Positions 1-8,614 of a stretch of DNA of 64,000 nucleotides are shown here, one piece after another; positions within the stretch are counted from its first letter, which is position 1, and each line of letters starts with the position of its first letter. A program made the position numbers and the translations under genes. Origin of the DNA: Pseudomonas fluorescens (lineage in GTDB: Bacteria; Pseudomonadota; Gammaproteobacteria; Pseudomonadales; Pseudomonadaceae); NCBI RefSeq assembly GCF_002022275.1, contig NZ_MSDF01000013.1:124001-188000 (forward strand). Direction: 5' to 3'. Below the pieces are notes generated by a model, which worked only from the letters and a program-made list of their open reading frames with translations, did not search any database and was not told the origin of the DNA.

Positions 1-486
1 CCGGGCGCCCAGGGTGGCCCGCTGGAGCACGTGATCGCCGCTAAAGCGATCTGTTTCAAGGAAGCGCTGCAGCCTGAGTTCAAGACTTACCAGCAACAAG
101 TGGTGAAGAACGCCAAGGCCATGGCCGAGGTGTTTATCGCACGCGGTTTTGACGTAGTGTCTGGCGGTACCGAGAACCACCTGTTCCTGCTGTCGCTGAT
201 CAAGCAGGACATTTCCGGTAAAGATGCTGACGCCGCACTGGGCAAAGCCTTCATCACCGTGAACAAGAACTCCGTGCCGAACGACCCACGTTCGCCGTTC
301 GTCACCTCCGGCCTGCGCTTCGGCACTCCGGCTGTGACCACTCGCGGTTTCAAGGAAGCAGAGTGCAAGGAACTGGCCGGCTGGATCTGCGACATCTTGG
401 CTGACCTGTCCAACGAAGCCGTGATCGACGCGGTGCGTGAGAAGGTCAAGGCCATCTGCAAAAAACTGCCGGTATACGGCGCTTGA
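1..486 (+). CDS. glyA: Serine hydroxymethyltransferase, C-terminal part (gene starts before the window)
   Basis: The frame is open from base 1 and its first residues read [16 protein letters not shown], a conserved stretch just after the PLP-lysine region of serine hydroxymethyltransferase. About 161 residues are present, so the catalytic N-terminal half lies outside the window. The enzyme is a cytoplasmic PLP homodimer that interconverts serine and glycine while loading one-carbon units onto tetrahydrofolate. The remaining part carries the conserved [13 protein letters not shown] motif of the C-terminal domain and ends in VYGA. A strong intrinsic terminator follows 22 bases after the stop. 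The next gene is convergent, with a REPIN between them. The assignment is secure; which glyA paralog it is cannot be told from the fragment. Confidence 0.96.
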   Translation, partial: PGAQGGPLEHVIAAKAICFKEALQPEFKTYQQQVVKNAKAMAEVFIARGFDVVSGGTENHLFLLSLIKQDISGKDADAALGKAFITVNKNSVPNDPRSPFVTSGLRFGTPAVTTRGFKEAECKELAGWICDILADLSNEAVIDAVREKVKAICKKLPVYGA

Positions 487-507
487 TTGCAGTTGCTTGA
501 ATAAAGA

Positions 508-533
508 GCCCGGCTGAAAAGCCGGGTTTTTTT
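508..533 (+). terminator. Rho-independent terminator of glyA
   Basis: A GC stem (cccggc / gccggg) closes a tgaaaa loop and is followed directly by seven T residues. It lies 22 bases after the glyA stop codon. Confidence 0.93.
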
Positions 534-558
534 ATGGCCAATTGAAACACGGTCCAAT

Positions 559-646
559 GTGGGAGCTGGCTTGCCTGCGATAGCGGCTTGTCAGTTGATA
601 CAGCTGTGGCTGATACACCGCTATCGCAGGCAAGCCAGCTCCCACA
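559..646. repeat. REPIN (GTGGGAGCTGGCTTGCCTGC family)
   Basis: Two nearly identical REP arms in inverted orientation (tgtgggagctggcttgcctg at the left, its reverse complement at the right) flank a short variable centre. The element sits between the convergent ends of glyA and the yjiA-like gene. This is the typical place for the non-autonomous REP doublets mobilised by RAYT transposases in fluorescent pseudomonads. No RAYT gene is in the window. Confidence 0.9.
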
Positions 647-664
647 GTTTGAATGCATTGCAAG

Positions 665-1624
665 TCAGGGTTGGTAGACCCGGGCAAAGCCTTCGCGAAT
701 CTTGTCTTCCGGCAACTCATCGGCAATAAACACAATCACACTCTCCCGCGCCTCGCCCTCGGCCCACTCGGTATCCCAATCGAACCCGTAGAGCTTGAGC
801 ACGCCCTGGAACACCATGCGCCGGTCTTCCCCGGCGATGTTCAGCACGCCTTTGTAGCGCAGCAATTGCTTGCCGTGATCCTCCAGCAGTTCGTTCATGA
901 ACTCACTGAGGCGGTCGATATCCAGCGGCTGGTCGGTGCGCAGCACCAGGCTGGAAATACGGTCTATGGACGGCGCAGCGCTGACCGGGCGCAAACTCAT
1001 GCCGGCATTCAAGTTGAAGCCGCGTACGTCGAGCAGTTCGGCCAGGTCGATAGCGCCGTGGTCGACCACACGAATCGGCGCGCGGCGGTTGATGCGCGTC
1101 AGGCGCTGGCTGAGCGCGTCGAAGGTGGCTTCGTCCACCAGGTCGCGCTTGCTCACCAGCAAGCGGTCGGCAAAGCCGATCTGGGCCTGGGCGATGGTCT
1201 GAGTCAGATGCTGCTCAGCGTGGGCGGCGTCCACCAGCGTGATGATGCCGTCGAGGATGTAGCGCTCGCGCAGTTCTTCGTCGATGAAAAAGGTCTGGGC
1301 GACCGGCGCCGGGTCGGCCAGGCCGGTGCACTCGATCACCAGACGGTCGAAGGCGATCTCGCCGCTGTCCAGGCGTTCGAGCAGCAGGTAGAGGGCTTTG
1401 GTCAGGTCGGTGTGGATGGTGCAGCACACGCAGCCGTTGGACAGGGTCATGACCTGCACCGGCTCGGCGCCCAACAGCTGGGTGTCGATACCGGCGTCAC
1501 TGAATTCGTTTTCGATCACGGCGATTTTCAAGCCGTGCTCGGCCTTGAGCAGATGGCGCAGCAAGGTGGTTTTGCCCGCGCCGAGGAAGCCGCTGAGGAT
1601 GGTGACGGGGATGGGAGAGGACAA
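665..1624 (-). CDS. yjiA: G3E-family GTPase, YjiA/CobW type
   Basis: A 319-residue metal-handling P-loop GTPase. From the chosen start, Walker A is GFLGAGKT at residues 12-19 and the family signature NGCVCC gives cysteines 65, 67 and 68, the zinc/cobalt-binding motif. A CobW C-terminal domain follows, ending in VYQP. The frame is open further upstream, but no good start lies there. A TTG at 1624 is preceded by AGGAG seven bases before it and gives the family-typical N-terminus (M)SSPIPVTILSGF, so I chose that. It lies downstream of btsT and yjiX on the same strand, the same order as E. coli btsT-yjiX-yjiA, but a nested REPIN separates it from yjiX. YjiA proteins bind GTP and transition metals; the client is unknown. 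The CobW label does not imply cobalamin synthesis. Confidence 0.88.
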   Translation of the reverse strand: MSSPIPVTILSGFLGAGKTTLLRHLLKAEHGLKIAVIENEFSDAGIDTQLLGAEPVQVMTLSNGCVCCTIHTDLTKALYLLLERLDSGEIAFDRLVIECTGLADPAPVAQTFFIDEELRERYILDGIITLVDAAHAEQHLTQTIAQAQIGFADRLLVSKRDLVDEATFDALSQRLTRINRRAPIRVVDHGAIDLAELLDVRGFNLNAGMSLRPVSAAPSIDRISSLVLRTDQPLDIDRLSEFMNELLEDHGKQLLRYKGVLNIAGEDRRMVFQGVLKLYGFDWDTEWAEGEARESVIVFIADELPEDKIREGFARVYQP

Positions 1625-1661
1625 AAATATTCTCCTGATTACTGAAGGAACACAAAACAAA

Positions 1662-1781
1662 TGTGGGAGCAAACCTCTGTGGGAGCCGGGCTTGCCCGCG
1701 ATAGCATCACCTCGGTGTAACAGTTACACCGAGGTGATGCTATCGCAGGCAAGCCAGCTCCCACAGAGGCCAGCTCCCACA
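1662..1781. repeat. Nested REPIN inside the btsT-yjiX-yjiA operon
   Basis: An inner palindrome at 1679-1765 (tgtgggagccgggcttgccc ... agctcccaca, with an extra caccgaggtgatgctatcg-type stem) is enclosed by a second partial pair at 1662 and 1781. The insertion lies between yjiX and yjiA, so it would form a large hairpin in the operon mRNA and could separate yjiA expression from the transporter genes. Confidence 0.88.
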
Positions 1782-1810
1782 TGGGATCACCGCCAGCCCG
1801 AGCTACAGGG

Positions 1811-2008
1811 CTAGCAGCATTTAGGCCCACCCTTGCCACCGTAACGGGCTTCCTGGCGTTCCCGGAAGAACGCTTTGTAGTCCATCATCGGTTTGTCCGG
1901 GTGTTTGGTTTGCATATGCTCGACGTACGTATCGTAGTCGGGCATGCCGACCATCAGGCGCGCGGCCTGACCGAGGTATTTACCGAGGCGACTGATGTCA
2001 TTGAACAT
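1811..2008 (-). CDS. yjiX: YbdD/YjiX family small protein
   Basis: A 65-residue protein beginning [19 protein letters not shown] with the conserved [11 protein letters not shown] and DYKAFFRER blocks of the YbdD/YjiX (DUF466) family and a Lys/Gly/Cys end. Members are nearly always encoded directly after a CstA/BtsT-type pyruvate transporter, as here, where only 15 bases separate it from btsT. The biochemical role is not firmly known; the pairing suggests an accessory or stability factor for the transporter. Family and start are clear from length and context. Confidence 0.92.
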   Translation of the reverse strand: MFNDISRLGKYLGQAARLMVGMPDYDTYVEHMQTKHPDKPMMDYKAFFRERQEARYGGKGGPKCC

Positions 2009-2023
2009 GATTGCAATCCTCTA

Positions 2024-4090
2024 TCACGCGTCCGGCACAGCCTGGAACGGGGCTTCTTTATCCGTACGTTCTTTGTTGCCCCAGGCGGCGACGCCGACCT
2101 TGAGCGCATAGAACAGGATGCTGAACACCACGAACAGGAACAGCGCGGTCAGCGTTGCGTTGGTGTAGGCGTTCCAGATCACGTGTTGCATCTGGTCGAT
2201 GTTCTTGGCCGGCGCGAGGATCTGGCCGTTGGCCAGGGCATCGCTGTACTTCTTGGCCAGCGACAGGAAGCCGATCGCCGGGTTGGCGTCGAACAGCTTG
2301 ATGAAGCCCGCCGTCACGGTGCAGATCAGCAGCCAGACCGCCGGCAGCATGGTTACCCAGATGTAGCGCTGGCGTTTCATTTTGATCAGCACAACGGTGG
2401 CGAGCATCAGCGCGATACCGGCCAGCATCTGGTTGGAGATACCGAACAGCGGCCACAAGGTGTTGATGCCGCCCAGCGGGTCGATCACGCCTTGGTACAG
2501 GAGGTAGCCCCACATTGCCACGCAACCTGCGGTCGCAATCAGGTTGGCCGTCCACGACTCCGTTCGCTTGAGCGAAGGCACGAAGGAGCCGAGCAAATCC
2601 TGGAGCATGAAGCGTCCGGCTCGAGTGCCGGCGTCAACCGCCGTGAGGATGAACAGCGCTTCAAACAGGATCGCAAAGTGGTACCAGAACGCCATGGTGT
2701 TTTCACCCGGCAGCACACTGTGCAGAATCTGCGCGATACCCACTGCCAACGTCGGCGCACCGCCGGCACGCGCCAGGATCGTGGTTTCGCCGATGTCATG
2801 GGCCACTGCGGTCAGCGCTTCCGGAGTGATTGCAAAGCCCCAGCTGCTGACGGTTTGCGCAACGGTTACCACGTCAGCGCCGACCACCGCGGCCGGGCTG
2901 TTCATGGCGAAGTACACGCCTGGCTCAATCACCGACGCGGCAACCATCGCCATAATGGCCACGAACGATTCCATCAGCATCGCGCCGTAACCGATGTAGC
3001 GCGAGTTGACTTCGTTATCCAGCAGCTTGGGCGTGGTGCCCGAGGAGATCAGCGCGTGGAAACCCGAGACCGCGCCACAGGCGATGGTGATGAACAGGAA
3101 CGGGAACAAGCCGCCCTTCCACACCGGGCCGGTGCCGTCGACGAACTGGGTCAGGGCCGGCATTTTCAGCTCTGGCATGGTGACCAGGATGCCGATCGCC
3201 AGAGCAATGATGGTGCCGATTTTCAGGAACGTAGAGAGGTAGTCGCGCGGTGCGAGGATCAGCCACACCGGCAGTACCGCAGCGACGAAGCCATAGCCCA
3301 CCAGCATCCAGGTGATCTGGATGCCGGTGAAGGAGAAGGCCTTGGCCCAGACCGGGTCAGCGGCAATCTGCCCGCCCAGCCAGATCGAACCCAGCAGCAA
3401 CAGCACGCCGATCACCGAGATTTCGCCGATGCGGCCCGGGCGGATGTAGCGCATGTACACGCCCATGAACATCGCGATCGGGATGGTCGCCATCACGGTG
3501 AAGATGCCCCATGGGCTCTCGGCCAGGGCCTTGACCACGATCAGCGCCAGCACCGCGAGGATGATGATCATGATCAGGAAGCAGCCAAACAGCGCGATGG
3601 TCCCCGGGATGCGGCCCATCTCTTCGCGAACCATGTCCCCCAGGGAGCGGCCGTTGCGACGGGTGGACAGGAACAGGACCATGAAGTCCTGCACCGCACC
3701 CGCCAGCACCACGCCGGCAATCAGCCAGAGCGTGCCGGGCAGGTAGCCCATTTGCGCCGCCAGCACCGGGCCGACCAGGGGGCCTGCACCGGCAATCGCC
3801 GCAAAGTGGTGACCGAAAAGGATGTGTTTGTTGGTCGGCACATAGTCCAGACCGTCATTGTTGAGCACTGCGGGGGTGGCCCGCCGTGGATCGAGCTGCA
3901 TCACATGGTTAGCGATGAACAGACTGTAGTAACGGTACGCAACCAGGTAGATGGCCACTGCAGCGACCACAATCCACAAGGCGTTGATCGCCTCGCCGCG
4001 GCGCAAGGCCACTACGCCCAGGGCGCACGCTCCTACGATTGCCAGCACCAGCCAGGGTAGGTGGCGTAGCAGGCTATTATTATTTTTCAT
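2024..4090 (-). CDS. btsT: Carbon starvation protein A family pyruvate transporter (CstA/BtsT)
   Basis: A 688-residue multi-pass inner-membrane protein. The N-terminus LPWLVLAIVGACALGVVALR leads into the CstA signature region (DGLDYVPTNKHILFGHHFAAIAGAGPLVGP), and about sixteen to eighteen hydrophobic segments follow. The sequence resembles E. coli YjiY (BtsT), a pyruvate:H+ symporter, more than CstA itself, and the following yjiX and yjiA genes are in the BtsT order. The frame is open 24 codons further upstream, but ATG at 4090 gives the family N-terminus MKNNNSLLRHLPW. It likely imports pyruvate during carbon limitation. No BtsS/BtsR-like two-component genes are adjacent, so its regulation here is not visible. 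Confidence 0.9.
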   Translation of the reverse strand: MKNNNSLLRHLPWLVLAIVGACALGVVALRRGEAINALWIVVAAVAIYLVAYRYYSLFIANHVMQLDPRRATPAVLNNDGLDYVPTNKHILFGHHFAAIAGAGPLVGPVLAAQMGYLPGTLWLIAGVVLAGAVQDFMVLFLSTRRNGRSLGDMVREEMGRIPGTIALFGCFLIMIIILAVLALIVVKALAESPWGIFTVMATIPIAMFMGVYMRYIRPGRIGEISVIGVLLLLGSIWLGGQIAADPVWAKAFSFTGIQITWMLVGYGFVAAVLPVWLILAPRDYLSTFLKIGTIIALAIGILVTMPELKMPALTQFVDGTGPVWKGGLFPFLFITIACGAVSGFHALISSGTTPKLLDNEVNSRYIGYGAMLMESFVAIMAMVAASVIEPGVYFAMNSPAAVVGADVVTVAQTVSSWGFAITPEALTAVAHDIGETTILARAGGAPTLAVGIAQILHSVLPGENTMAFWYHFAILFEALFILTAVDAGTRAGRFMLQDLLGSFVPSLKRTESWTANLIATAGCVAMWGYLLYQGVIDPLGGINTLWPLFGISNQMLAGIALMLATVVLIKMKRQRYIWVTMLPAVWLLICTVTAGFIKLFDANPAIGFLSLAKKYSDALANGQILAPAKNIDQMQHVIWNAYTNATLTALFLFVVFSILFYALKVGVAAWGNKERTDKEAPFQAVPDA

Positions 4091-4264
4091 TTTTATATTC
4101 CAGCCAGGGTGGACAGAAAGGACAGCCAGCCCGAGTTTAGCGCTGTTGGCTTTAAAGGCCACCCCCCTACGTTGGTCTAGAGCCTTGCAATTGCAAAAAA
4201 AGCAGAAATAAAAGCCGGGTGATGGCGCAAGGCTACAATCCTTCTATCCACAGAGGGTTTAACC

Positions 4265-4633
4265 ATGACCGAGCAACCGTCTGATCGCCGCCGTTTTCGG
4301 CGAATCGCCTTTGATGCCAGGACGACTATTGCCCAGGACACCTGGAATTGGCCGGTGCAACTGGTCGATGTGTCGCTGCGGGGGTTGTTGGTAGAGCGCC
4401 CCGACGACTGGCGCGGTAATGGCAAGCGGCTATTTACCGTGGATATCCGGCTGGATCCACAGGCGCATATAAAGATGCAGGTGAAGCTGGCCCATGACGA
4501 TCACGGGCAGCTGGGGTTTGTGTGTGAACACATTGATCTGGAGTCGATCAGCCATTTGCGGCGGTTGATCGAATTGAACCTGGGGGATCAGGCTGAGCTT
4601 GAACGAGAGCTCGGTGCGTTGCTGGAGCTCTAG
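4265..4633 (+). CDS. mapZ: Single-domain PilZ c-di-GMP receptor, MapZ-like
   Basis: A 122-residue PilZ protein. The c-di-GMP-binding elements are both present: the arginine cluster RRRFRR at residues 8-13 and the DVSLRG (D/N-x-S-x-x-G) motif at 35-40. The C-terminal HIDLESISHLRRLIELNLGD matches what I remember of P. aeruginosa PA4608 (MapZ). That protein binds c-di-GMP and inhibits the chemotaxis methyltransferase CheR1, creating motility heterogeneity. The position between cstA/btsT and radA is also as in P. aeruginosa. The ATG is preceded by a GAGGG-type ribosome site. The MapZ role is inferred from orthology; c-di-GMP binding is well supported by the motifs. Confidence 0.87.
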   Translation: MTEQPSDRRRFRRIAFDARTTIAQDTWNWPVQLVDVSLRGLLVERPDDWRGNGKRLFTVDIRLDPQAHIKMQVKLAHDDHGQLGFVCEHIDLESISHLRRLIELNLGDQAELERELGALLEL

Positions 4634-4662
4634 CAGTCAACACAGTTCAAATGTGGGGCTTG

Positions 4663-4750
4663 TGTGGGAGCCGGGCTTGCCCGCGATGCAGACACCTTGG
4701 TGCATCAGGTAGTGCGAGGTGATGCTATCGCAGGCAAGCCAGCTCCCACA
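4663..4750. repeat. REPIN between convergent mapZ and radA
   Basis: Inverted REP arms (tgtgggagccgggcttgccc left; gcaggcaagccagctcccaca right) with an imperfect centre. The left arm is the cggg variant and the right arm the ctgg variant, so this is a hybrid of two subtypes. Confidence 0.88.
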
Positions 4751-4787
4751 CAAGCCCGCTCTCACAGGGGTTTTGCGGTGTTGCTGA

Positions 4788-6155
4788 TTACTCGAACAGT
4801 GCATCCAGCGCCTGTTCCAGGCGCGTCACCCCGATGATCTTGATTCCCGGCGGCGATTCCTTCGGCATGTTGCCCTTGGGCACGATCGCGCGTTTAAAGC
4901 CGTGCTTGGCGGCTTCCTTCAAACGCTCCTGACCACTCGGCACCGGGCGCACTTCGCCCGACAGGCCGACTTCGCCAAACACCAGCAAGTCATGGGGCAG
5001 CGGTTTATTGCGCAGGCTGGACATCACCGCCGCCATCAACGCCAGGTCAGAGGCGGTTTCCAGCACCTTGACCCCACCGACCACGTTGAGGAACACGTCC
5101 TGATCATGCGTCGGAATGCCGCCGTGACGGTGCAGCACCGCGAGTAGCATGGCCAAACGGTTCTGATCCAGGCCCAGGGTGACGCGACGCGGGTTGGCCA
5201 AATGACTGTCATCCACCAGCGCCTGCACTTCCACCAGCATTGGCCGGGTGCCTTCCCACGTTGCCATCACCACGCTGCCCGGGACTTCTTCCTGAGCGCG
5301 CGTGAGAAAAATCGCCGATGGGTTGGAGACTTCTTTCAGGCCTCGATCCGTCATGGCGAACACACCCAGCTCGTTCACCGCGCCGAAACGGTTTTTCACC
5401 GCGCGCAACAAGCGCAAGCGGCCGTCGGATTCGCCCTCGAAATACAGCACGGTGTCGACCATGTGCTCAAGCACGCGCGGCCCGGCCAATGCGCCTTCTT
5501 TGGTGACGTGGCCGACCAGAAAGATCGCCGTGCCGCTCTGTTTGGCGTAACGCACCAGCAACGCCGCACTTTCGCGTACCTGGGACACGCCACCCGGGGC
5601 CGATTGCAGTTGCTCGGTGAAAATGGTCTGGATCGAGTCGATCACCATGACCTTGGGTTTTTCGATGCGCGCCGTGGCGATGATGCTTTCGATGCAGGTT
5701 TCGGTCATCACCCGCAACTGATCCTGGGGCAAGCCCAGGCGACGGGCGCGCATGGCCACTTGTTGCTGGGATTCTTCCCCGGTGACGTACAGCGCCGGCA
5801 TGCGGCTGGCAATGCTGCACAGGGTTTGCAGCAGGATCGTGGATTTACCGATGCCGGGGTCACCGCCGATCAGCACCACCGAGCCGTCCACCAGGCCGCC
5901 GCCGAGCACACGGTCCAGTTCACCGGAAGCGGTGGAGAAACGCGGGATTTCTTCGACGCTGACCTCGGCCAGGGTCTTGATCTGCGCCTGCTGCCCGGTC
6001 CAGCCGGCGCGGCCGGTGGGGGCTGCGGCGCCACCGCTTTCAATCATGGTTTCAGTCAGCGTGTTCCACGCACCGCACTCGGTGCATTGGCCGGCCCACT
6101 TGGGAAAGGTCGCGCCGCACTCCGTGCAGCCGTACATGCGCTTGGCCTTTGCCAT
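4788..6155 (-). CDS. radA: DNA repair protein RadA (Sms)
   Basis: A 455-residue RecA-like branch-migration helicase that acts with RecA on recombination intermediates. An N-terminal C4 zinc finger is visible (C10, C13, C24, C27). Walker A is GGDPGIGKST with lysine near 104, the RadA-specific KNRFG motif is near residue 257, and a C-terminal Lon-protease-like domain follows. Length and all motifs are intact. ATG at 6155 gives the usual MAKAKRMYGC start. It is flanked by mapZ (convergent) and ankB (same strand, 35 bases upstream), the usual Pseudomonas order. Confidence 0.97.
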   Translation of the reverse strand: MAKAKRMYGCTECGATFPKWAGQCTECGAWNTLTETMIESGGAAAPTGRAGWTGQQAQIKTLAEVSVEEIPRFSTASGELDRVLGGGLVDGSVVLIGGDPGIGKSTILLQTLCSIASRMPALYVTGEESQQQVAMRARRLGLPQDQLRVMTETCIESIIATARIEKPKVMVIDSIQTIFTEQLQSAPGGVSQVRESAALLVRYAKQSGTAIFLVGHVTKEGALAGPRVLEHMVDTVLYFEGESDGRLRLLRAVKNRFGAVNELGVFAMTDRGLKEVSNPSAIFLTRAQEEVPGSVVMATWEGTRPMLVEVQALVDDSHLANPRRVTLGLDQNRLAMLLAVLHRHGGIPTHDQDVFLNVVGGVKVLETASDLALMAAVMSSLRNKPLPHDLLVFGEVGLSGEVRPVPSGQERLKEAAKHGFKRAIVPKGNMPKESPPGIKIIGVTRLEQALDALFE

Positions 6156-6190
6156 TTGAGAACCTCCAACCGAAAAACCGCGATGATAGC

Positions 6191-6730
6191 TCAGCGCGGC
6201 GCCGGGGTCCGGATTTCACCACTGGCCAATCGTGAAGCGCTGTTGCCAATCGGGTCTTCGGCGTTGAGGTCGGCGCCTTTGGCCTTAAGTTCATCAAGCA
6301 GCTCGACGCGCTTGAACAGCCCGGCGTACATGGCGGCCGTTTGCCCGGCGCCGTTGCGTTGGTCGGGGTTGCAGCTGGTTGCCAGCAGACGCTGGGCGAT
6401 TTTCAGCTCGCCCTTGAAGATCGCGCCCATCAGCGCGGTGTTACCGCGTTTGTCCTGCACACAGGCATCGGCGCCCGCGCTGAGCAACCGCTCCACAAAG
6501 GGCCCCTGGCCGTGGTAGGCGGCGAGGATCAGCGCGGTGTAACCCTTGTCGTCCGTGGTGTTGAGGCTGTAACCGGATTCGATGAAGGTGTTGAGCATGT
6601 CGACATCGCCCCGGCGGGCGGCGTCGAAATAGTAGTCCTGCAACTGCGCCTTGAGCGCCACCGGGTCGGGGGACTCGGCGTGGGCGACAAAGGCGAGCAT
6701 GACCATCAATAAACCAATAGAAATTCGCAT
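6191..6730 (-). CDS. ankB: Ankyrin-repeat protein AnkB, partner of KatB
   Basis: A 179-residue exported ankyrin protein. The ATG at 6730 (GGAG just upstream) gives a signal peptide, MRISIGLLMVMLAFVAHA, followed by about four ankyrin units recognisable by GYTALILAAYHG, GNTALMGAIFKG and GAGQTAAMYAG. In P. aeruginosa ankB is co-transcribed with katB and is needed for full KatB activity and peroxide resistance. Here it follows katB on the same strand with a 56-base spacer containing a stable hairpin. A periplasmic location next to the exported catalase fits that role. An upstream in-frame start at 6787 would overlap katB and lacks a signal-peptide-like N-terminus. Confidence 0.9.
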   Translation of the reverse strand: MRISIGLLMVMLAFVAHAESPDPVALKAQLQDYYFDAARRGDVDMLNTFIESGYSLNTTDDKGYTALILAAYHGQGPFVERLLSAGADACVQDKRGNTALMGAIFKGELKIAQRLLATSCNPDQRNGAGQTAAMYAGLFKRVELLDELKAKGADLNAEDPIGNSASRLASGEIRTPAPR

Positions 6731-6748
6731 GGGTGTTCTCCTCACAGA

Positions 6749-6776
6749 GGTCGGCGCCCGATTCAGGACGCCGACC
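6749..6776 (-). other. Intercistronic hairpin between katB and ankB
   Basis: An 8-bp perfect GC-rich stem (GGTCGGCG / CGCCGACC) with a 12-base loop and no T-run on either side. It lies between the katB stop and the ankB ribosome site. It is more likely an mRNA-stabilising or processing stem that lets katB and ankB be made in different amounts than a terminator. This role is inferred. Confidence 0.6.
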
Positions 6777-6786
6777 GGAACAGACA

Positions 6787-8328
6787 TTAGTCAGTCAGTT
6801 TTTCTGCCAGCGCTTTTACGCGCGCCAGATCACCCTTGGCCACTTTGGTGACGCCGGTGCCGTACTCGGGGTCTGCCTTGTAGAGGAACGACAGGATGAT
6901 GTGCTTGCTCTCATCATCGGTGGTCGCCAGTGAGCCGCCGAAGTTGTCGATCAAGTCCTGACGCTCTTTCTTGTTCAAAGAGCGATACAGATCACCGGCC
7001 TGCTTGAAGTTCTGCTCACGCTGGATCTTCGCTTGCTGGGTGCTACCCGACAGCGCCGACTGGCTGTAGCGCGCCGTCTGCGGCTCTTCCCGCGGCAACA
7101 GGCGGCTTGGCTGGTAGTTCACGCCGGTGGTGGTTTTGCCCGAATTCATGGCGCCGTCCTGGTTACCGTTGTTGACGGTCACACGAGGGGCGTTGATCGG
7201 CAGTTGCAGGGCGTTAGGGCCCAGGCGGTACATCTGCGTGTCGGCGTAGGAGAACACGCGACCTTGCAGCAGGCGGTCTTCCGACGGCTCGATGCCCGGT
7301 ACGAGGTTGGCCGGGGCCATGGCGACTTGCTCGGTTTCCTGGAACACGTTCGCCGGGTTGCGGTTCAGCACCATCTGCCCGACTTTGCGCTCCGGTACAT
7401 TTGGCCAGATCTTGGTAGCGTCCAAGGGATCGAAATCAAACTTGGCCAGGTCCTCAGGTTTCAGCACTTGCACATACAAGTCCCACTTGGGGAAATCGCC
7501 CTTGTTGATATGCGTCACCAAGTCATTGCTCATATGGCTGTAGTCACGCCCTTGCACTTCGACAACTTGCTTGGGGTCAAGATTCTTGATGCCTTGCAGG
7601 CTCTTCCAGTGGAACTTGACGTAGTGCACTTCGCCTTTGGCGTTAATCAACTTGTAGGCATGTACGCCATTGCCGTCCATTTCACGGTAACTGGCGGGAG
7701 TGCCGGAGTCCGAGTACAACTCGGTCAATGTACGGGTGGACTCTGGAACATGGGAGAAGAAGTCGAAACGGCGCGAGTCGTCGTCCAGGTTAGTGCGCGG
7801 GTCGGGTTTAAACGCGTGAACCATGTCCGGGAACTTGATGGCGTCACGAATAAAGAACGTCGGGAAGTTATTCCCCACCAAATCCCAGTTGCCTTCGGCG
7901 GTGTAGAACTTGGTGGCGAAGCCGCGTGGGTCACGCAGGGTTTCCGGCGAGTGGTTGCCGTGGACCACGGCAGAGAAGCGCACAAACACCGGGGTGGCTT
8001 CGCCGGCGGCGAAGACTTTGGCTTTGGTCAGGTCGCTGAGGTTGTCAGTGACCGTAAAGGTGCCATGGGCGCCAGTGCCACGGGCGTGCACAACGCGCTC
8101 CGGGATGCGCTCGCGGTCAAAACGTTGCAGCTTCTGGATAAGCTGTACGTCTTGCAGCAACACCGGGCCATTGGCACCGGCGGTTTGCGAGTTCTGGTTA
8201 TCACCCACGGCGGCGCCGTTATCGCGGGTCAGGTTGGCGGCTTGCACAGAGAGGGACAGCAGGCTGGCGGTGACCAGTGCCAGCGCGTGACGCGCGGACA
8301 CGGGCCTACGGCTCATAGGGGTATTCAT
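6787..8328 (-). CDS. katB: Periplasmic haem catalase KatB
   Basis: A 513-residue small-subunit haem catalase with an N-terminal signal peptide (about residues 1-30, ending SLSVQA). The distal-site segment ERVVHARGTGAHG carries the catalytic histidine, FPTFFIRDAIKF follows the catalytic asparagine, and RVFSYADTQMYRLG holds the proximal haem tyrosine. The length equals my memory of P. aeruginosa KatB. ATG at 8328 has GAGGAA upstream and gives the signal peptide; the open frame further upstream adds ten unlikely residues. It is the first gene of the katB-ankB operon. In P. aeruginosa it is induced by peroxide through OxyR. The 286-base gap to mscL should hold its promoter, but I could not define an OxyR site with confidence. 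Confidence 0.95.
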   Translation of the reverse strand: MNTPMSRRPVSARHALALVTASLLSLSVQAANLTRDNGAAVGDNQNSQTAGANGPVLLQDVQLIQKLQRFDRERIPERVVHARGTGAHGTFTVTDNLSDLTKAKVFAAGEATPVFVRFSAVVHGNHSPETLRDPRGFATKFYTAEGNWDLVGNNFPTFFIRDAIKFPDMVHAFKPDPRTNLDDDSRRFDFFSHVPESTRTLTELYSDSGTPASYREMDGNGVHAYKLINAKGEVHYVKFHWKSLQGIKNLDPKQVVEVQGRDYSHMSNDLVTHINKGDFPKWDLYVQVLKPEDLAKFDFDPLDATKIWPNVPERKVGQMVLNRNPANVFQETEQVAMAPANLVPGIEPSEDRLLQGRVFSYADTQMYRLGPNALQLPINAPRVTVNNGNQDGAMNSGKTTTGVNYQPSRLLPREEPQTARYSQSALSGSTQQAKIQREQNFKQAGDLYRSLNKKERQDLIDNFGGSLATTDDESKHIILSFLYKADPEYGTGVTKVAKGDLARVKALAEKLTD

Positions 8329-8614
8329 CGAGGTTTCCTCTGGTTTTTTTATGCACATTCATTCGTGCTTGCCAGAGGCTAGTGACCTGCGGGTCATAAG
8401 ATAAATAGAAAAGCCGTACCGGCACGATTAAGAAAATAGTGTGGTAACCCGCTGAAATGGCGCGTATTTCGCGCGCGATTGGTGGCACTTTGCAAACTAT
8501 TTGCGATTTAATGTGTCGATAAAAACTGACAGTGTTAACGGTTGTGTCGAGCAAGCCCTCTACGGCTGACTTACACTGACCTCCACCCTTCTCATCTGTA
8601 ACAAGGAATAACTT

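Noticed and set aside
665..1624. Cobalamin biosynthesis role for the CobW-type GTPase
   Set aside because: No cobalamin genes are near; the neighbourhood is the btsT-yjiX-yjiA type, so YjiA is the better name.
1781..4060. A very long open frame antisense to btsT (and similar long frames opposite quiC, hrpB, amn and ladS)
   Set aside because: They are mirror effects of GC-rich codon use in the real gene on the other strand; the translations are rich in Arg, His, Gln and Asp without any fold or motif.
8329..8614. OxyR site for katB
   Set aside because: Scattered ATAG/CTAT-like tetramers are present but not in the required regular spacing, so I cannot claim an operator.
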